Part shown: positions 20,550 through 32,839 of the stretch, one piece after another
How positions within the stretch are numbered: position 1 is the first letter of the stretch
Layout of the letters: each line of letters begins with the position of its first letter
Assembly (NCBI GenBank): GCA_015698045.1
Contig: BLAL01000004.1
Span: forward strand, 682,001-746,000
Length of the DNA stretch: 64,000 nucleotides
Direction of reading: 5' to 3'
Origin: Rhizophagus clarus
Lineage: Eukaryota; Glomeromycota; Glomeromycetes; Glomerales; Glomeraceae
The notes under the pieces: model-generated
Database searches by the model: none
Told to the model about the DNA's origin: nothing
Seen by the model: only the letters and a program-made list of their open reading frames with translations
Translations under genes and position numbers: made by a program

Positions 20550-22720
20550 TTATGTTCAACTGATGAGGTGTTTATCATTCGAAATGTTAAAAGTCTTTAA
20601 ACAGAATAATATCAATTACAAAATAACCATTCATGCTTGTGATTTTGAAGATTACTTAATACTCTTTATTGAATATCGAAGACCGTTTTTGAGAAGTAAA
20701 AACAAAATAAAAAAAAAAAAGAAAAACCTTAGATGACACCTCGCGACAAATTAAATCACAAGATCTCCATTAGTAGCGACCATTCGACAATTGCGACGTA
20801 TCACGGGCGTGATAAAAAACATAACCCAACTGTTTAAAACTTTTTTAAAACGTGTTTTTTTTTTAAAATTGATATTTAATATCATGCATTTAAGAAAAGT
20901 TTTTTTTATTAGAATTATTTAAATTAAAGCTAGAGTAATAAAGTGTTTAACAAGTATTTTTGGTTTGTAATTTAATTAATTCTTTTTCTATAACTCATTC
21001 TATTAATAAACATTACTGTATATATATACTCTTTTTTATTTTGCAAATAATTCATTTTTTATAATTTATCCAATTATTGTTGAATATAATTAGAATTTAC
21101 TAACAAAAAGAAAATAATTTTTTTTTCCATCCGAAATTTATTCTATGACTGAAGCTGTAAAAATGAAAGACTAATGGCTTTATTTGGGAAAATACAAAAT
21201 TTGTAGTCTGTTCGTGAAATTTTATAATGAACACATAAAAAAGAAAGAAAAATGAAAACGAATTTATTCCAATAAAAGAAGGAATTCTTATTAATGGAAA
21301 TAAAATTATATTTTAATTTTATCAAAATAATGTGAAATGGCCTGTCGGTGAGAAGATCCTGTCGGCAAAACGTTTGTCGTGAAGCAGCTGTCGGTGAAAT
21401 AGTTGCCAGTGAAATAATTGCCGGTAAGTTAAATGTATTATACCCAGGTAATTATTTTTGGTAATTTATGAAATTTTTATTAGTCTAATCAATTCTTTGT
21501 GCCATACATTTGTAATACACGTTATTTTGTTCAAGAAAGGAGATAACATACGGCTCAATTAATAATCAGTTTTCGATCGGGTCCCTGGCAACTTCCGTAG
21601 ATATCTTATAAACTACTCAAATTATATTATGTATGACGGACAGTAGAATTAAAAAATTCTAATAATAAGGCAGGAAGGGTCTGTCTCTATAAGGTTATTT
21701 GATTATTGTTGTAACCCAACCCGCCACGTACGTTAAATACTGTAATTATTAAAATTGATGACGGCCAAGTGGGAGAACAAATCCGAAACAAAAAAGTAAT
21801 AAATTTTTGTTTCATTAAATTAATAAATGAATAAATGAAATAAAACGTAATTTGTTAAACTACCTGAAACATGTTAATCATGAATTATTTGAACAATCTT
21901 TTTTTTAAACTTTCCTTATTGAACGCCCGCAATAATGACACAAAAAAGTGAGGTTTTAGCATTGTATTTTTGTTTAATATAAATACTTACCACCGAAAGA
22001 AAACCGTTCACACCCTTTTTCACCCACTAAACTAAAAAAACCCTCTGACCCATTCAAATATAAAACTAAAAGTCGCCGACTTATCTTTTCTATTGAGATT
22101 AAGTCAGCTGAAAGACTAAACTAATAATTTAAGTAACTGCTGATCCTTTGTTTAATACTATTTAGCTTAATTTGACTTGCAAGTCGAGTATTCTAAACCC
22201 CGGGAAAGTAATACAACAAACGAGTTTCTACAAACGTTTAAAGATTAAATGTTACATCATAAATGTGAAACATCTCCCTTTAGTTCATGCAATGCATAAA
22301 AGGATAACAGTTAAGAAGAGGAAGTTTATTTGTTAATTACACCGTATCTTATTTATTTATTTCAGATAATGACAACAACGCTCAATACATAGATAGAGGT
22401 ACTAGATGTAATTGAAGCATCCAACCAGTTTAATTATACAGTATCATAATCAAAGAAGCCCAATTACTTATAATACGTGATTTATAAGGCCAACGTCAGT
22501 TATCTATAAATTTGTCATTTATCGTAGTTACGGTATACCATTTGCGCCAAAAGTGCAATTTTTTTATTGAATTTTTGATTTGCATCATGTAATGATTATG
22601 TAATAGCTAAATATAGCAATTCGATTATCATATTTGAAAATCAATACGACCTTCCAATTTGGCTAGTCTTATGCCATGTCAATCATCTTTAACGAATTTC
22701 CACAACATATTAATAAGTTA
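20550..22720. other. no gene seen; small decayed minisatellite
   Basis: Mostly featureless AT-rich DNA. At 21340-21425 a degenerate unit of about 16 bp (CTGTCGGTGAAATAGT-like) is repeated five to six times. Confidence 0.45.
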
Positions 22721-22726
22721 TGCAAT

Positions 22727-22866
22727 ATACCGTATATTGCTGAAATTAAGCACCTTTTTTTGCATTTAAGGCCGGCTAAGGTCCTCATATTTCTGGTAAA
22801 AATCGACTCAATTCGATCCAGGGGGTGCTTATTTTCAGAGGTGCTTAATTAAACAATATATGGTAT
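22727..22866. mobile_element. MITE, ~140 bp
   Basis: The left end ATACCGTATATTGCTGAAAT then TAAGCACCT is matched by the inverted right end ATACCATATATTGTTTAATT then AAGCACCTCTG. There is a GC-richer centre (GGCCGGC, GATCCAGGGGG). Too short to code. No certain target duplication. It lies 131 bp upstream of the Sel1-kinase start and so may fall in its promoter. Confidence 0.65.
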
Positions 22867-22997
22867 TTACCCATGCATGTAATGTTCATTTTGCATATTT
22901 ACACTACACAGTAGATATTCGCTATTTAAACACTATAACAGTTTTTATTTCTTAGTTTTGTTTAAAAAACTTCTTAAAAAGAAAAAAATAAAATAAT

Positions 22998-25900
22998 ATG
23001 ACAAGTAGTATAAAAAAGAATTTAGAAAAAGCAACAGAAAATGGTGATAAAGAAGCAATGATTAATTTAGCCACTTGTTATAAAAACGGAGAAGAAATAG
23101 AAAGGGATTTAGAAAAAGCTTTTTACTGGTATCAGAAAGCAGCAGAAAATGGCTATGAAGTAGCAATGAATAATTTAGCCATTTGTTATCACAATGGAGA
23201 AGGAATAGGAAAGGATTTAGAAAAAGCTTTTTACTGGTATCAAAAAGCAGCAGAAAATAGCTATGAAGTAGCAATGAATAATTTAGCTAATTGTTATTAC
23301 AATGGGGAAGGAACAGAAAAGAATTTAGAAAAAACCTTTTACTGGTTTCAAAAAGCAGCAGAAAGTGATTATGCAATGGCAATGAATGGTTTAGCTGATT
23401 GTTATAAAAATGGATTAGGAATAGAAAGGAATTTAGAAAAAGCCTTTCACTGGTATCAAAAAGCAGCAGAAAATGCTAATGAAAAAGCAATGTTTAGTTT
23501 AGCCATTTGTTATTATAATGGAGAAGGAACAGAAAAGAATTTAGAAAAAGTGTTTTACTGGTATCAAAAAGCAGCGGAAAATGGTAATAAAATGGCAATG
23601 AATAATTTAGCTACTTGTTATAACAATGGAGAAGGAACAGAAAAGGATTTAGGAAAATCTTATTACTGGTATCAAAAAGCAGCAGAAAATGGTTGTGAAA
23701 TAGCAATGAATAATTTAGCTTATTGTTATAAAAATGGAAGAGGAATAGAAAAGAATTTAGAAAAAGCCTTTTACTGGTATCAAAAAGCAGCAGAAAAAAA
23801 TGTGGATGTTGCAATGTTTGATTTAGCCATTTGTTATTACAATGGAGAAGGAACAGAAAAGAATTTAGAGAGATCTTTTTACTGGTTTCAAAAAGCAGCA
23901 GAAAAAAATTTTATTGATGCAATGTTTATTTTAGCAAATTGTTATCACGATGGAAAAGGAACAGAAAAGGATTTAGGAAAATCTTATTACTGGTATCAAA
24001 AAGCAGCAGAAAATGGTTGTGAAATAGCAATGCTTAATTTAGCAAATTGTTATGAAAATGGATTAGGAATAGAAAAGAATTTAGAGAAAGTTTTTTACTG
24101 GTGTCAAAAAGCAGCAGAAAAAAATCAAATTGATGCAATGTTTAGTTTAGCCAAATGTTATAAAAATGGAATAGGAATAGAAAGGAATTTAGAAAAAGCC
24201 TTTCACTGGTATCAAAAAGCAGCAGAAAATGCTAATGAAAAAGCAATGTTTAGTTTAGCCATTTGTTATTATAATGGAGAAGGAACAGAAAAGAATTTAG
24301 AAAAAGTGTTTTACTGGTATCAAAAAGCAGCGGAAAATGGTAATAAAATGGCAATGAATAATTTAGCTACTTGTTATAACAATGGAGAAGGAACAGAAAA
24401 GGATTTAGGAAAATCTTATTACTGGTATCAAAAAGCAGCAGAAAATGGTTGTGAAATAGCAATGAATAATTTAGCTTATTGTTATAAAAATGGAAGAGGA
24501 ATAGAAAAGAATTTAGAAAAAGCCTTTTACTGGTATCAAAAAGCAGCAGAAAAAAATGTGGATGTTGCAATGTTTGATTTAGCCATTTGTTATTACAATG
24601 GAGAAGGAACAGAAAAGAATTTAGAGAGATCTTTTTACTGGTTTCAAAAAGCAGCAGAAAAAAATTTTATTGATGCAATGTTTATTTTAGCAAATTGTTA
24701 TCACGATGGAAAAGGAACAGAAAAGGATTTAGGAAAATCTTATTACTGGTATCAAAAAGCAGCAGAAAATGGTTGTGAAATAGCAATGCTTAATTTAGCA
24801 AATTGTTATGAAAATGGATTAGGAATAGAAAAGAATTTAGAGAAAGTTTTTTACTGGTGTCAAAAAGCAGCAGAAAAAAATCAAATTGATGCAATGTTTA
24901 GTTTAGCCAAATGTTATAAAAATGGAATAGGAATAGAAAGGAATTTAGAAAAAGCCTTTAACTGGCATAAAAAAGCGGCAGAAAAACATCAGATTAATGC
25001 AATGTTAAGTTTGGCCATTTGTTATTACAATGGAAAAAAAACAGAAAAGAATTTAGAAAAAGCCTTTTACTGGTATCAAAAAGCCGCAGAAAAAAATGTG
25101 GATGTTGCAATGTTTGATTTAGCCATTTGTTATTATAATGGAAAAGGAACAGAAAAGAATTTAGAAAAAGCCTTTCATTGGTATCAAAAAGCAACAGAAA
25201 ATGGTAATGTAATGGCAATGAACAATTTAGCTAATTGTTATAAAAATGGCATTGGAATAGAAAGGAATTCAGAAAAAGCATTTCACTGGTATCAAAAAGC
25301 GGCAGAAAAAAATCAAATTAATGCAATGTTTGATTTAGCCAATTATTTTTATGATGGTATAGGAATAGAAAGGAATTTAGAAAAAGCCTTTCACTGGTAT
25401 CAAAAAGCTTGCTGAGAATGATAATGAAAAAGCAATGCTTATTTTAGCTGACTGTTATAAAAATGGAGAAGGGACTGAAAAGAATTTAGAAAAAGCATTT
25501 TATTGGTATCAAAAAGTAGTAGAGAGTAATAAAGGAAGTTTTAAAACTGAAGTAGAATTATGTAATGAATGCAAACAACCATATGGTGATTATCAATGGT
25601 GCCAACAATGTAACTCTAAACGATTTAAACAGGATTTTTCAAAGTGGACTAGTAAAAATGAATTTATTAATAAATTTATTCAGATGCTAAAAATAGTTAT
25701 GAAGTTTTAGAGTGGATACCTTATGATAAATTGTCAAAAATTAGCTATCACGATAAAGGAGGATTTAGCAAAATTTATAGTGCTTTCTGGTTAGATGGAC
25801 CGATTGACAGTTGGAATTTTGATAAACAACAATGGGATAGATGGAATGGTTATGATGTTATACTTAAAATGCTTAATAATTCACCATGTTTAAACGATAA

Positions 25901-26867
25901 ATTTCTGGATGAGGTATGTTAATTTTTATACTATTTATACAAATTAATTTATTTATTTAATTTTTTTTTGTAAAAAAATTTAATTATTATTATTTATATA
26001 GTGGAAATATCATTATGATTGCCAGAAGAAATCATTTTCAAAATTTATTCAAATCTTTGGGATTACTCAAGATCCAATTAATTTAGACTATATAATAGTA
26101 ATGAGTTATGCAAAAAAAGGAAATTTGAGAAGATATTTATCTGATATAATTAAGTTTAAATGGCAAGACAAGTTACAATTATTGAAAAAAATTATATTGG
26201 GACTTAAAGTAATTCATGAATCAAATCTAATCCATAGTGATCTTCATGATGGTAACATTTTAATGTCTGACGATTATAACGAGGCATTTATTATTGATTT
26301 AGGATTATGTAAACCTATAAGTGAATTACAAGATTCTGATGAAAAAGATAATGAAATTTATGGAGTTTTACCTTTTATGGCACCTGAAATATTAGGGTAC
26401 AAACCATATACTCCAGCAAGTGATATTTATAGTTTTTCAATGATAATGTGGGAATTTACATCAGGTACTCCCCTTTTAATCATGAAGCACATGATTTACA
26501 ACTTAGTGTAATTATCTGTGAAGGAGGACGTCCTGAAATTAAAAAAAATACTCCGAAATGTTATGTAGATTTAATGAAAAAATGTTGGGATTCAAATCCT
26601 TCCAATAGACCAACTATAACTGAACATGAATATGAAATATCTGAATGGATTAGATGTATTAGTGAATATTATGAAATAAATAAGGATGGAGGAAATTATA
26701 TAGTTATGCCTAATCTTAATAACGAATTAAAAAATGATATGCTTGAATTTGTAGAAGCAAATAATGCTTTAGTGCAAGAGGAAGCTAATGTTCCTATTAT
26801 ACAATCTCATCCACAAGCATATTATGCAAGTCGTAAACTTACTGAGTGCTTGGATTGTAAGATATAA
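22998..26867 (+). pseudogene. Sel1-repeat / zinc-knuckle / protein-kinase gene with three frameshifts
   Basis: 22998-25415 encodes 22 Sel1-like repeats of 36 aa (consensus A-x-x-x-LA-x-CY-x-NG-x-G-x-EK-(N/D)-LEK-(A/S)-(F/Y)-YWYQKAA), a helical-repeat scaffold. A one-base insertion at 25409-25410 gives TGA at 25413. The next frame has repeat 23, then C-x2-C-x9-C-x2-C (LCNECKQPYGDYQWCQQCN). A one-base deletion near 25683 restores the first frame. The kinase follows: Gly loop KGGFSKIYSA, Lys in VILKML, an 88-bp intron at 25914-26001 (GTATGT to ATATAG, phase 0), catalytic loop HSDLHDGNIL (HSD, not HRD), DLG, APEIL, and SDIYSFSMIMWE. Another one-base loss near 26466-26470 interrupts SGTPPF; the rest is intact to CWDSNPSNRPT and a tail ending at 26867. 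Lys, Asp, Asn and Asp of a working kinase are present. It is either a young pseudogene or a real gene with three sequencing indels. Long antisense frames over the repeats are shadows. Confidence 0.8.
23416..24959 (+). repeat. exact 756-bp tandem duplication inside the Sel1 repeats
   Basis: Positions 23416-24203 are identical by eye to 24172-24959 (788 bp at offset 756, the copies overlapping by 32 bp). 756 is 7 x 108, seven whole Sel1 repeats. The first mismatches are at 23415/24171 and 24204/24960. The frame is preserved. Confidence 0.9.
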
Positions 26868-26869
26868 TT

Positions 26870-28806
26870 AAGAATTATTAATTTTGTTATTTAATCTTTT
26901 ATTACTATAGAAAATATCAAATTTCACAATAAAGTAAAATATTATTATCGAAATAATATTTGTTTATAATTTTATTTTTATTTGCAATTTATTTAGTAAA
27001 TTTGAATTTAATATTCAAGTTATGTTTTTTACTAATTACTATTATTTACTTACAAAATTGATATCAGGCATTACATTATGATAATCGTTCCCTGATAAAT
27101 TATAATAGCAACTGACTACTTAAAATATTATAAGTTGCTTAAGAGATAAATTTAGAAATAAATGTGAGTATTACGAGTCTAAACAGTCAAGATATTAGTC
27201 CAAATTTGTGTTTATTATTTTTTTAACAAACCTCATTTTTTTAGCACGTTGTAATGTCAGGATTTCTAGGAATATTATAATTAATTTAGTAGAAAAGTAT
27301 AAGGTAATGAGCAATAGCTTTTAGTATGGATATACATATGAAATGTATTTTTACAAATATATGTCCCCAGTGAGGTATACCTGAGGGGAAAAGTGTGAAT
27401 ACCCTCCGCAATGAGGTAAAACTATTTTGAGGGTGAATTTCTTTATTTAGGGTGAATTTTGTAGTAAAACTAGGAAGTGTAAGCGTAGTCAAACTGCTGT
27501 AACCATAAAGGTACATTTGACATTGAAAAGGTTAAATAGGGTGAAAAAAAATTCTTCCTAAAATATAATGTGAAAATTGAAAAAACGGATTTTAAGAAAA
27601 ATCCTTAAATCTGATTTGCTAATTAACATTTATCTAAGACTCGATCCTGTGAAAGTCAGTGATAATCTAGGAAATTATTATTTTGAAGTCTACTAGACAA
27701 ACGGAGGAATTATAATTTTGAAGGAACTACAATTTTGGGGATTAAATATTATAATGAGGATAATTTAGGATATTTAATTTTAGGAAATTTCATTAACAAA
27801 GAATTATTTGAACAATAAGTGAACCCAGTAAAGTTATTCTTCGTAAAAAGGATGCTTTACTACGTTTAAAGAATTTCACCGTTAAATAATCGAATTTAAT
27901 ATATTTGGGCTGAAATTTTTTTCTCTCCATAATTAATAAAATGTTTTAACCTTAAGCATGATATTACGGTATTTGTGTACAGATTTTAATGTAAGTTTCG
28001 AAACTAAAGATAAGAAGTGATATTAGATCAGATCTCGGTTGAAATAAGGTGTAAGTCTATACTGTAATAGTAGCTCAACGGTTTAATTATAGAATAATTT
28101 TGCAGTCGAGAATGTAAAGTTTGCCGGCTTAATAAATTAAAATTAGAAAACTAATTATAATTTCGTAAATTATGACGGTCAAACATGTTAACATTTTGTT
28201 TTGATGTATTTCTCTTATTATATCAAATTATATTGTAAGACATAAAATAGAAACTGAGAAAATGAAATTAAAGTAATTTTATTAAACAAGCCTCTTTATG
28301 TATTATTAATGATGACGAATAAAAGTCCCTAATATATAAGAATAGTATATTTATAAACTAATAGAAGTTTAATTGATCATAACTTTATAAAAATATAATT
28401 TCATCTTGTATATATAAATTATTTTGTTTCTTTATATTTACACCTAAGCTTCTTTAACCAAACGTAAATTTAAAAATTTACAGTATGATATGGAGTGATT
28501 ACTGGGAAAAGGGACCAAATTGAAAATTTATTCAAAAAAAAAGTTCTTAACTAAAATAGATTCAAATTTGATCATCTGATTCAGAGAATCCTCAGTTTTT
28601 ATTAATTTAAAATTTCATATACTTTTTCAATATTGGGTCTTTAATTTTGATCTTCATCCAATTCATGTGAATAATATGAGTTATGTGACTAGTATGATAA
28701 GTGTACAGTTATCAGAAACGAACCTTTTTGAAATCTTCTATAATAATAACCATTTGTCTAACTTAAAATGAATTAGTTGTAGATTTTAATCCAAAATCTA
28801 CAATTA
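26870..28806. other. no gene seen
   Basis: AT-rich DNA. GAGGGTGAATTTCTTTATTT followed by AGGGTGAATTTTGTAG near 27430 is a small local repeat. The minus-strand frame 27286-27516 has no motif. Confidence 0.45.
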
Positions 28807-28822
28807 ATAATTATATTTCATT

Positions 28823-28862
<40 letters not shown>

Positions 28863-30020
28863 ATGAGGAGGATTGTCAAACCGCAGTACATGATCGTGAA
28901 TAAATCTATGACTAGAAATAAACATGTCAATTACACTACAAGAATATAACCTTAATCGCTGAAAAGACTAACGAGCCAAGCCTATACCTCCTTAACGAAA
29001 CCGCACCCTAAAAGGTTTGGTTAAACGCACTGGGTAGAGGAAAAAAAGGTCAGGGGATTCATCTAACTTATTCCTGGTTACTAGGAAAAACTTTCCATCT
29101 ACCTACACCGTTCCTAACGACACCTGTGATTAACCTCAAATCACCCACTAAAAACAAAAATGAAAAAAAAACAAAAGAAAAAGAAAAACTAAAACTAGGC
29201 TAATCCAAAATACCAATCAATTAACCCCAAACTACAGTTAGTTTGTCCCTAAAAAAAACTTTAATGTGTCACGAGACCAGGCTGCAATCACAATCTCTTC
29301 GGATATTAGTCGAAACGCCTGGAACAAAAGGACACAGTTGTTAATAAACAACCTCTAAAGTTAAGATTACCCTTCGGATAGTAATTTAATGAGGGTTTTA
29401 ATTAAAGACCGCGATTCTTTGTGCCCTCCTTTTCGGCCGTTGGATTTTTTCCGGTCTTTCTTCTTCTCCTTCTTATCCTTCTTTTTGTCGTCTTTCGAGG
29501 ACTTGGATGTCTTCTGATTCTTCTTTTTGGAAGGTGTCGACGTGCGGATTAATTTGTTACCTGACTCTGATTTCTTCTCCAAAGCATGAGAAGAGCGTCT
29601 TGGGAATCAAAGTATAGGATAATCGTCGTTGTTATTTTTCCTTCTTTGCTTTTTGTTTTGTAGGTCTTCCACGCTTTAGCCCGGTAGAAGTCTACTATCG
29701 ATTTGCCGCCGTCATAAGGTGAACTTAATATAGTATCACTTGAAAGGTCAGCATCTAATGTTATTAACGCCTGGAATTGTTCTCTAACTTTTCTATCTTT
29801 GAGACGCCAAGATCCAGGGAACCATCGCACAACAGTATCGCCTAATTTACGCCACCACGTCCGTAAAACGTAATCTGTAGAGGCTAAAGGAGATAGGACC
29901 ATCTTGCACCAAACCGATTGGTACTTGTGTTGTGTCTTGAAAGATATTTCAAGTACCCGACCCCATTCTTTAAGTGACTCCAAAATTTTGTCATGGGGCC
30001 AGGATAATTATATTTCATTT
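28807..30020 (-). mobile_element. 5'-truncated LINE-like insertion with 17-bp target duplication
   Basis: ATAATTATATTTCATTT occurs at 28807-28823 and 30004-30020. The 1180 bp between them is less AT-rich than its surroundings. Read on the minus strand it begins inside an open frame at 30003 and ends in a (TAAA)n tail (plus-strand TTTA run, 28824-28861). Truncation at the 5' end, a long target duplication and a simple-repeat tail fit non-LTR retrotransposition. No reverse-transcriptase motif is in the piece, which suggests an internally deleted or short element. The tail type is the same as that of the retroposon at 9126-9243. Confidence 0.8.
29367..30003 (-). pseudogene. LINE ORF1-like fragment, frameshifted
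   Basis: The minus strand is open from the insertion junction: …ILESLKEWGRVLEISFKTQH…VLRTWWRKLGDTVVRWFPGS…REQFQALITLDADLSSDTIL…GKITTTIILYFDSQDALLML. A one-step frame change near 29560 leads to a Lys-rich tail (TSKSSKDDKKKDKKEKKKDR) ending in LIKTLIKLLSEG. A folded part followed by a basic tail resembles ORF1 proteins of non-LTR elements, which bind RNA. That is inference from position and texture; I do not recognise a named domain. The start is missing because of 5' truncation. Confidence 0.4.
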
Positions 30021-30143
30021 GAAACCAAAACCATTCTTAAATTTAACAGAGAACATCCACATGATGAACATAGAAATTTGCTTGCTAAAAGTAAAGATAA
30101 GAAAATATATCATGAATTTTTTTCAATGTATCATTTAGAGTAA

Positions 30144-30785
30144 AAATTGGAGGTAATTTAAGGAAAAAAAAACAGAACGATTAAACCAATAGTTATAGAT
30201 ATTCAATCAACTGATTGATATTTAATAATCGAATTGTACATTTGTTATTAGACTTTATTTAACCAAGCTATTTCATTAATTGATTGAGTTTAGTAAATAT
30301 ACAATTCCAAATTAAATAATGTACTCTTTTTATGTTTAGAAGATTTTCAATGATTTCAAAACTAGAAATATAGTAAAAAATAAATTAAACCTACAAGATA
30401 ATCAAGCACATCTCCGATCTTTTAATGTCCTCATCATTATTGTATGCCGAAATGTTAAAGTCAATGTTTTAAAAATTATGAATTGCTCTTCAGATAACGT
30501 GAATAAATTGTGGATGATAATGGTCAAAAAAATCCAACCGAAGATGGATAAACTATGATGATAAACATAATAATGAAATTAATGAAAGGGATAATGAAGA
30601 AAAATGCCAAATAATTTAAGTCTAACAGGGTTATATTTATTTCCTTCAGACATTTTTTAATTAAACAAACATTTTTTAATATGAATCATAGTATAATACA
30701 AGTATCCTTTATGTTACGTCAAATGAAACATTTAATTTGATATAAAAAAAGTTATAAACTTTATTTATAAAGTCGATTGATTATT
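30144..30785. other. no gene seen
   Basis: AT-rich spacer before the F-box array, without a convincing frame. Confidence 0.4.
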
Positions 30786-30789
30786 TCTA

Positions 30790-32118
30790 AATAATTAATA
30801 AATTCTATTTATAAAATTAAGACAAAATAATTGAGTCATAATAATCTTGTATCTTAATATTATATAACTCAAATCCTCTTTAAAATAAGGTAAATCTAAC
30901 TTATTAATGGCAAAGTACTTAACTCTTTCTTTCATAATAAATTTCTTTAACAATGTAAGATATTATCATTAGTTTCCTCTCGCTCGATTGCTAATTTATT
31001 AATGGAAGTATTAGAATTTTCAAAGAATAATCCCAGATCATTTGATTTAATGTAAAGAACCAAACATAAATATTCTAATTTGGAAGGAGAGAATTTGTCC
31101 TAAGTTTTGTAATATCAATGAAATAAACTCAATATTAATATTTAATTGATAGGTTTCAAAGACTTTGATAGTAAGATAATTAAGATTATATTTAATATTT
31201 TCAATCAAATTAAATATTTGATAAGTAATCTGATTTCCAAATACATTCAATTTAAGAAAGTTGATATTTTACAATATTTAGTAATCAATTCTAATCTCAT
31301 TCGAATAATTGCTATAGGACAACACCATATTTTGAATCTTTACAGCCAAAATTCTCTAAATAACCACCAGATTTTTGATCAAATTTTTAGTATCTTATTT
31401 AAAAATAAAGATTTTAATTTAAATGGTTTGGTTAAATTAACAATTTGTTGAATAAAACTATCATTTAAGAAAATGACAATAAAAAATATGAACAGATTCT
31501 AAAACATTTAATTGTTCGAATATATTATTGACCAAACAAATTTTAATTGATTTTATAGAATATAATCGTATTTAAGTATTGGAACAATTAGAACCTTTTG
31601 ATAATAATAATAATTGACATCAAAGTAAATTACTATTGCTTGATAAAATTTTTTCAATATTTTGATGTAAATTACTTTTTTGTGATATATTATTTTTAAT
31701 TAATGTATATAATATACATTCATTATTATAAATCTGATGTAGGAATTTTTTAAAATAAAGGTTTAAATTTCTAATATTGTGAATGATTTTTTAATTTTGT
31801 GATATTAACTCAAATATCTCATTAAAATAGGAATTATAACTATGGCGGATAACAAAAGTATCAATTTCAAGAATATGTAAATTTATATTATTTTCAATAA
31901 ATATTTTAAATAATGATTTATAAATTAATTTATTTAAATCACTTTTTAAATATAAACTCCTGTTTGTATCAAATACCTACTATTTGTGAATTCTGAAGTT
32001 TTCGCAGAAGTTTGATATGTATTCAGTTGTTTTATGAAACTAAGATAATAATAAATCATCATTAACTTTATATTTATTTAATTTTGTTCTTAAATCACCA
32101 TTTAAATTTTGTAATTTA
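30790..32118 (-). pseudogene. F-box gene remnant A (F-box part lost)
   Basis: Family sequence can be followed on the minus strand from the LNGDLRTKLN-like region (near 32090) through the leucine-rich middle to the C-terminal KERVKYF-like block and tail near 30850. Frames are broken many times; the best open piece, 31047-31250, reads GNQITYQIFNLIENIKYNLN and SLILQNLGQILS. The first about 70 codons, including the F-box, are missing. The 5' break joins directly to the tail of remnant B. Confidence 0.8.
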
Positions 32119-32750
32119 AAATTTCTTCACTTCATCATTAAAATCAGATAGACTTTACTTTTAAAACTCTTAATGTTCAAATATTTGACTCTTCCTTTAC
32201 GTAACACAACATATCATCACAGACATCTTCTTGACGGATTAATAATTTATTAATAAAGATATTCTTAGAAATTTCTAGGAATACAACAAAATCATTTTCT
32301 ACAATAGTAAAGTTCAAATTTAAGCATTCTAGTTTAAAAGGGATGATTTGTCCTGAATTTTGTAATATAATTGAACTTTGCATTTAATATTATCATATTC
32401 TCCTACGTTGATCTAAAGATAATTGAGATTTTGTCTATTATTTTTAATAAATGAGTATTGAATAAATAATTTGACTCCAAAGTCATGAAAATAATAAACA
32501 CTTGATATTTTTACAATATTTTATAATTAATTCTAATAATCTCTGTTGTAATAATAGTGTTGATCAAATAATCGCCATATTTTTCTTATAATATTTGTAA
32601 TAATTCAATTTGTAATATATCATTTGTAAATAAAGATTTTAATTCAAACGATCATTTGTGAAATCACAATAAAAAATATGAACAAGTTCTAAAACATTTA
32701 ATAATTGTTCGAATGTATTAATGAAAACGAACTTGATAGAATATAATCGA
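32119..32750 (-). pseudogene. F-box gene remnant B (middle and C-terminal part)
   Basis: The minus strand keeps the region from the 'NLxxxFEQLN' block (near 32720) to the 'FMKEERVKYL' block (near 32180). The piece 32177-32383 is open: SSIILQNSGQIIPFKLECLN…KNIFINKLLIRQEDVCDDML. Both ends are lost. The 3' end is fused to remnant A, and the 5' end stops about 90 bp short of the stop codon of the intact gene at 32840. Confidence 0.75.
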
Positions 32751-32839
32751 TAAATGTCATGAATAAAAAAAAAATTATCAATAAATCACTTTTAAAGTAA
32801 GTAAATTTTATTTATTTGGTAATTTATATACATTATATT

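Larger units (their letters stand above)
28770..30143 (+). pseudogene. remnant of a host ORF interrupted by the LINE-like insertion
   Basis: Before the insertion the plus strand reads VDFNPKSTINNYISF, and after the second target-duplication copy it continues in the same frame as ETKTILKFNREHPHDEHRNL…KKIYHEFFSMYHLE, ending at 30143. The two stretches join across one copy of the duplication. Stops just upstream of VDF show it is already a remnant. Family unknown. Confidence 0.4.

Noticed and set aside
23062..25218. Repeated open frames on the minus strand opposite the Sel1 array
   Set aside because: They are shadows of the 108-bp repeat and share its period; two of them are identical only because of the 756-bp duplication.
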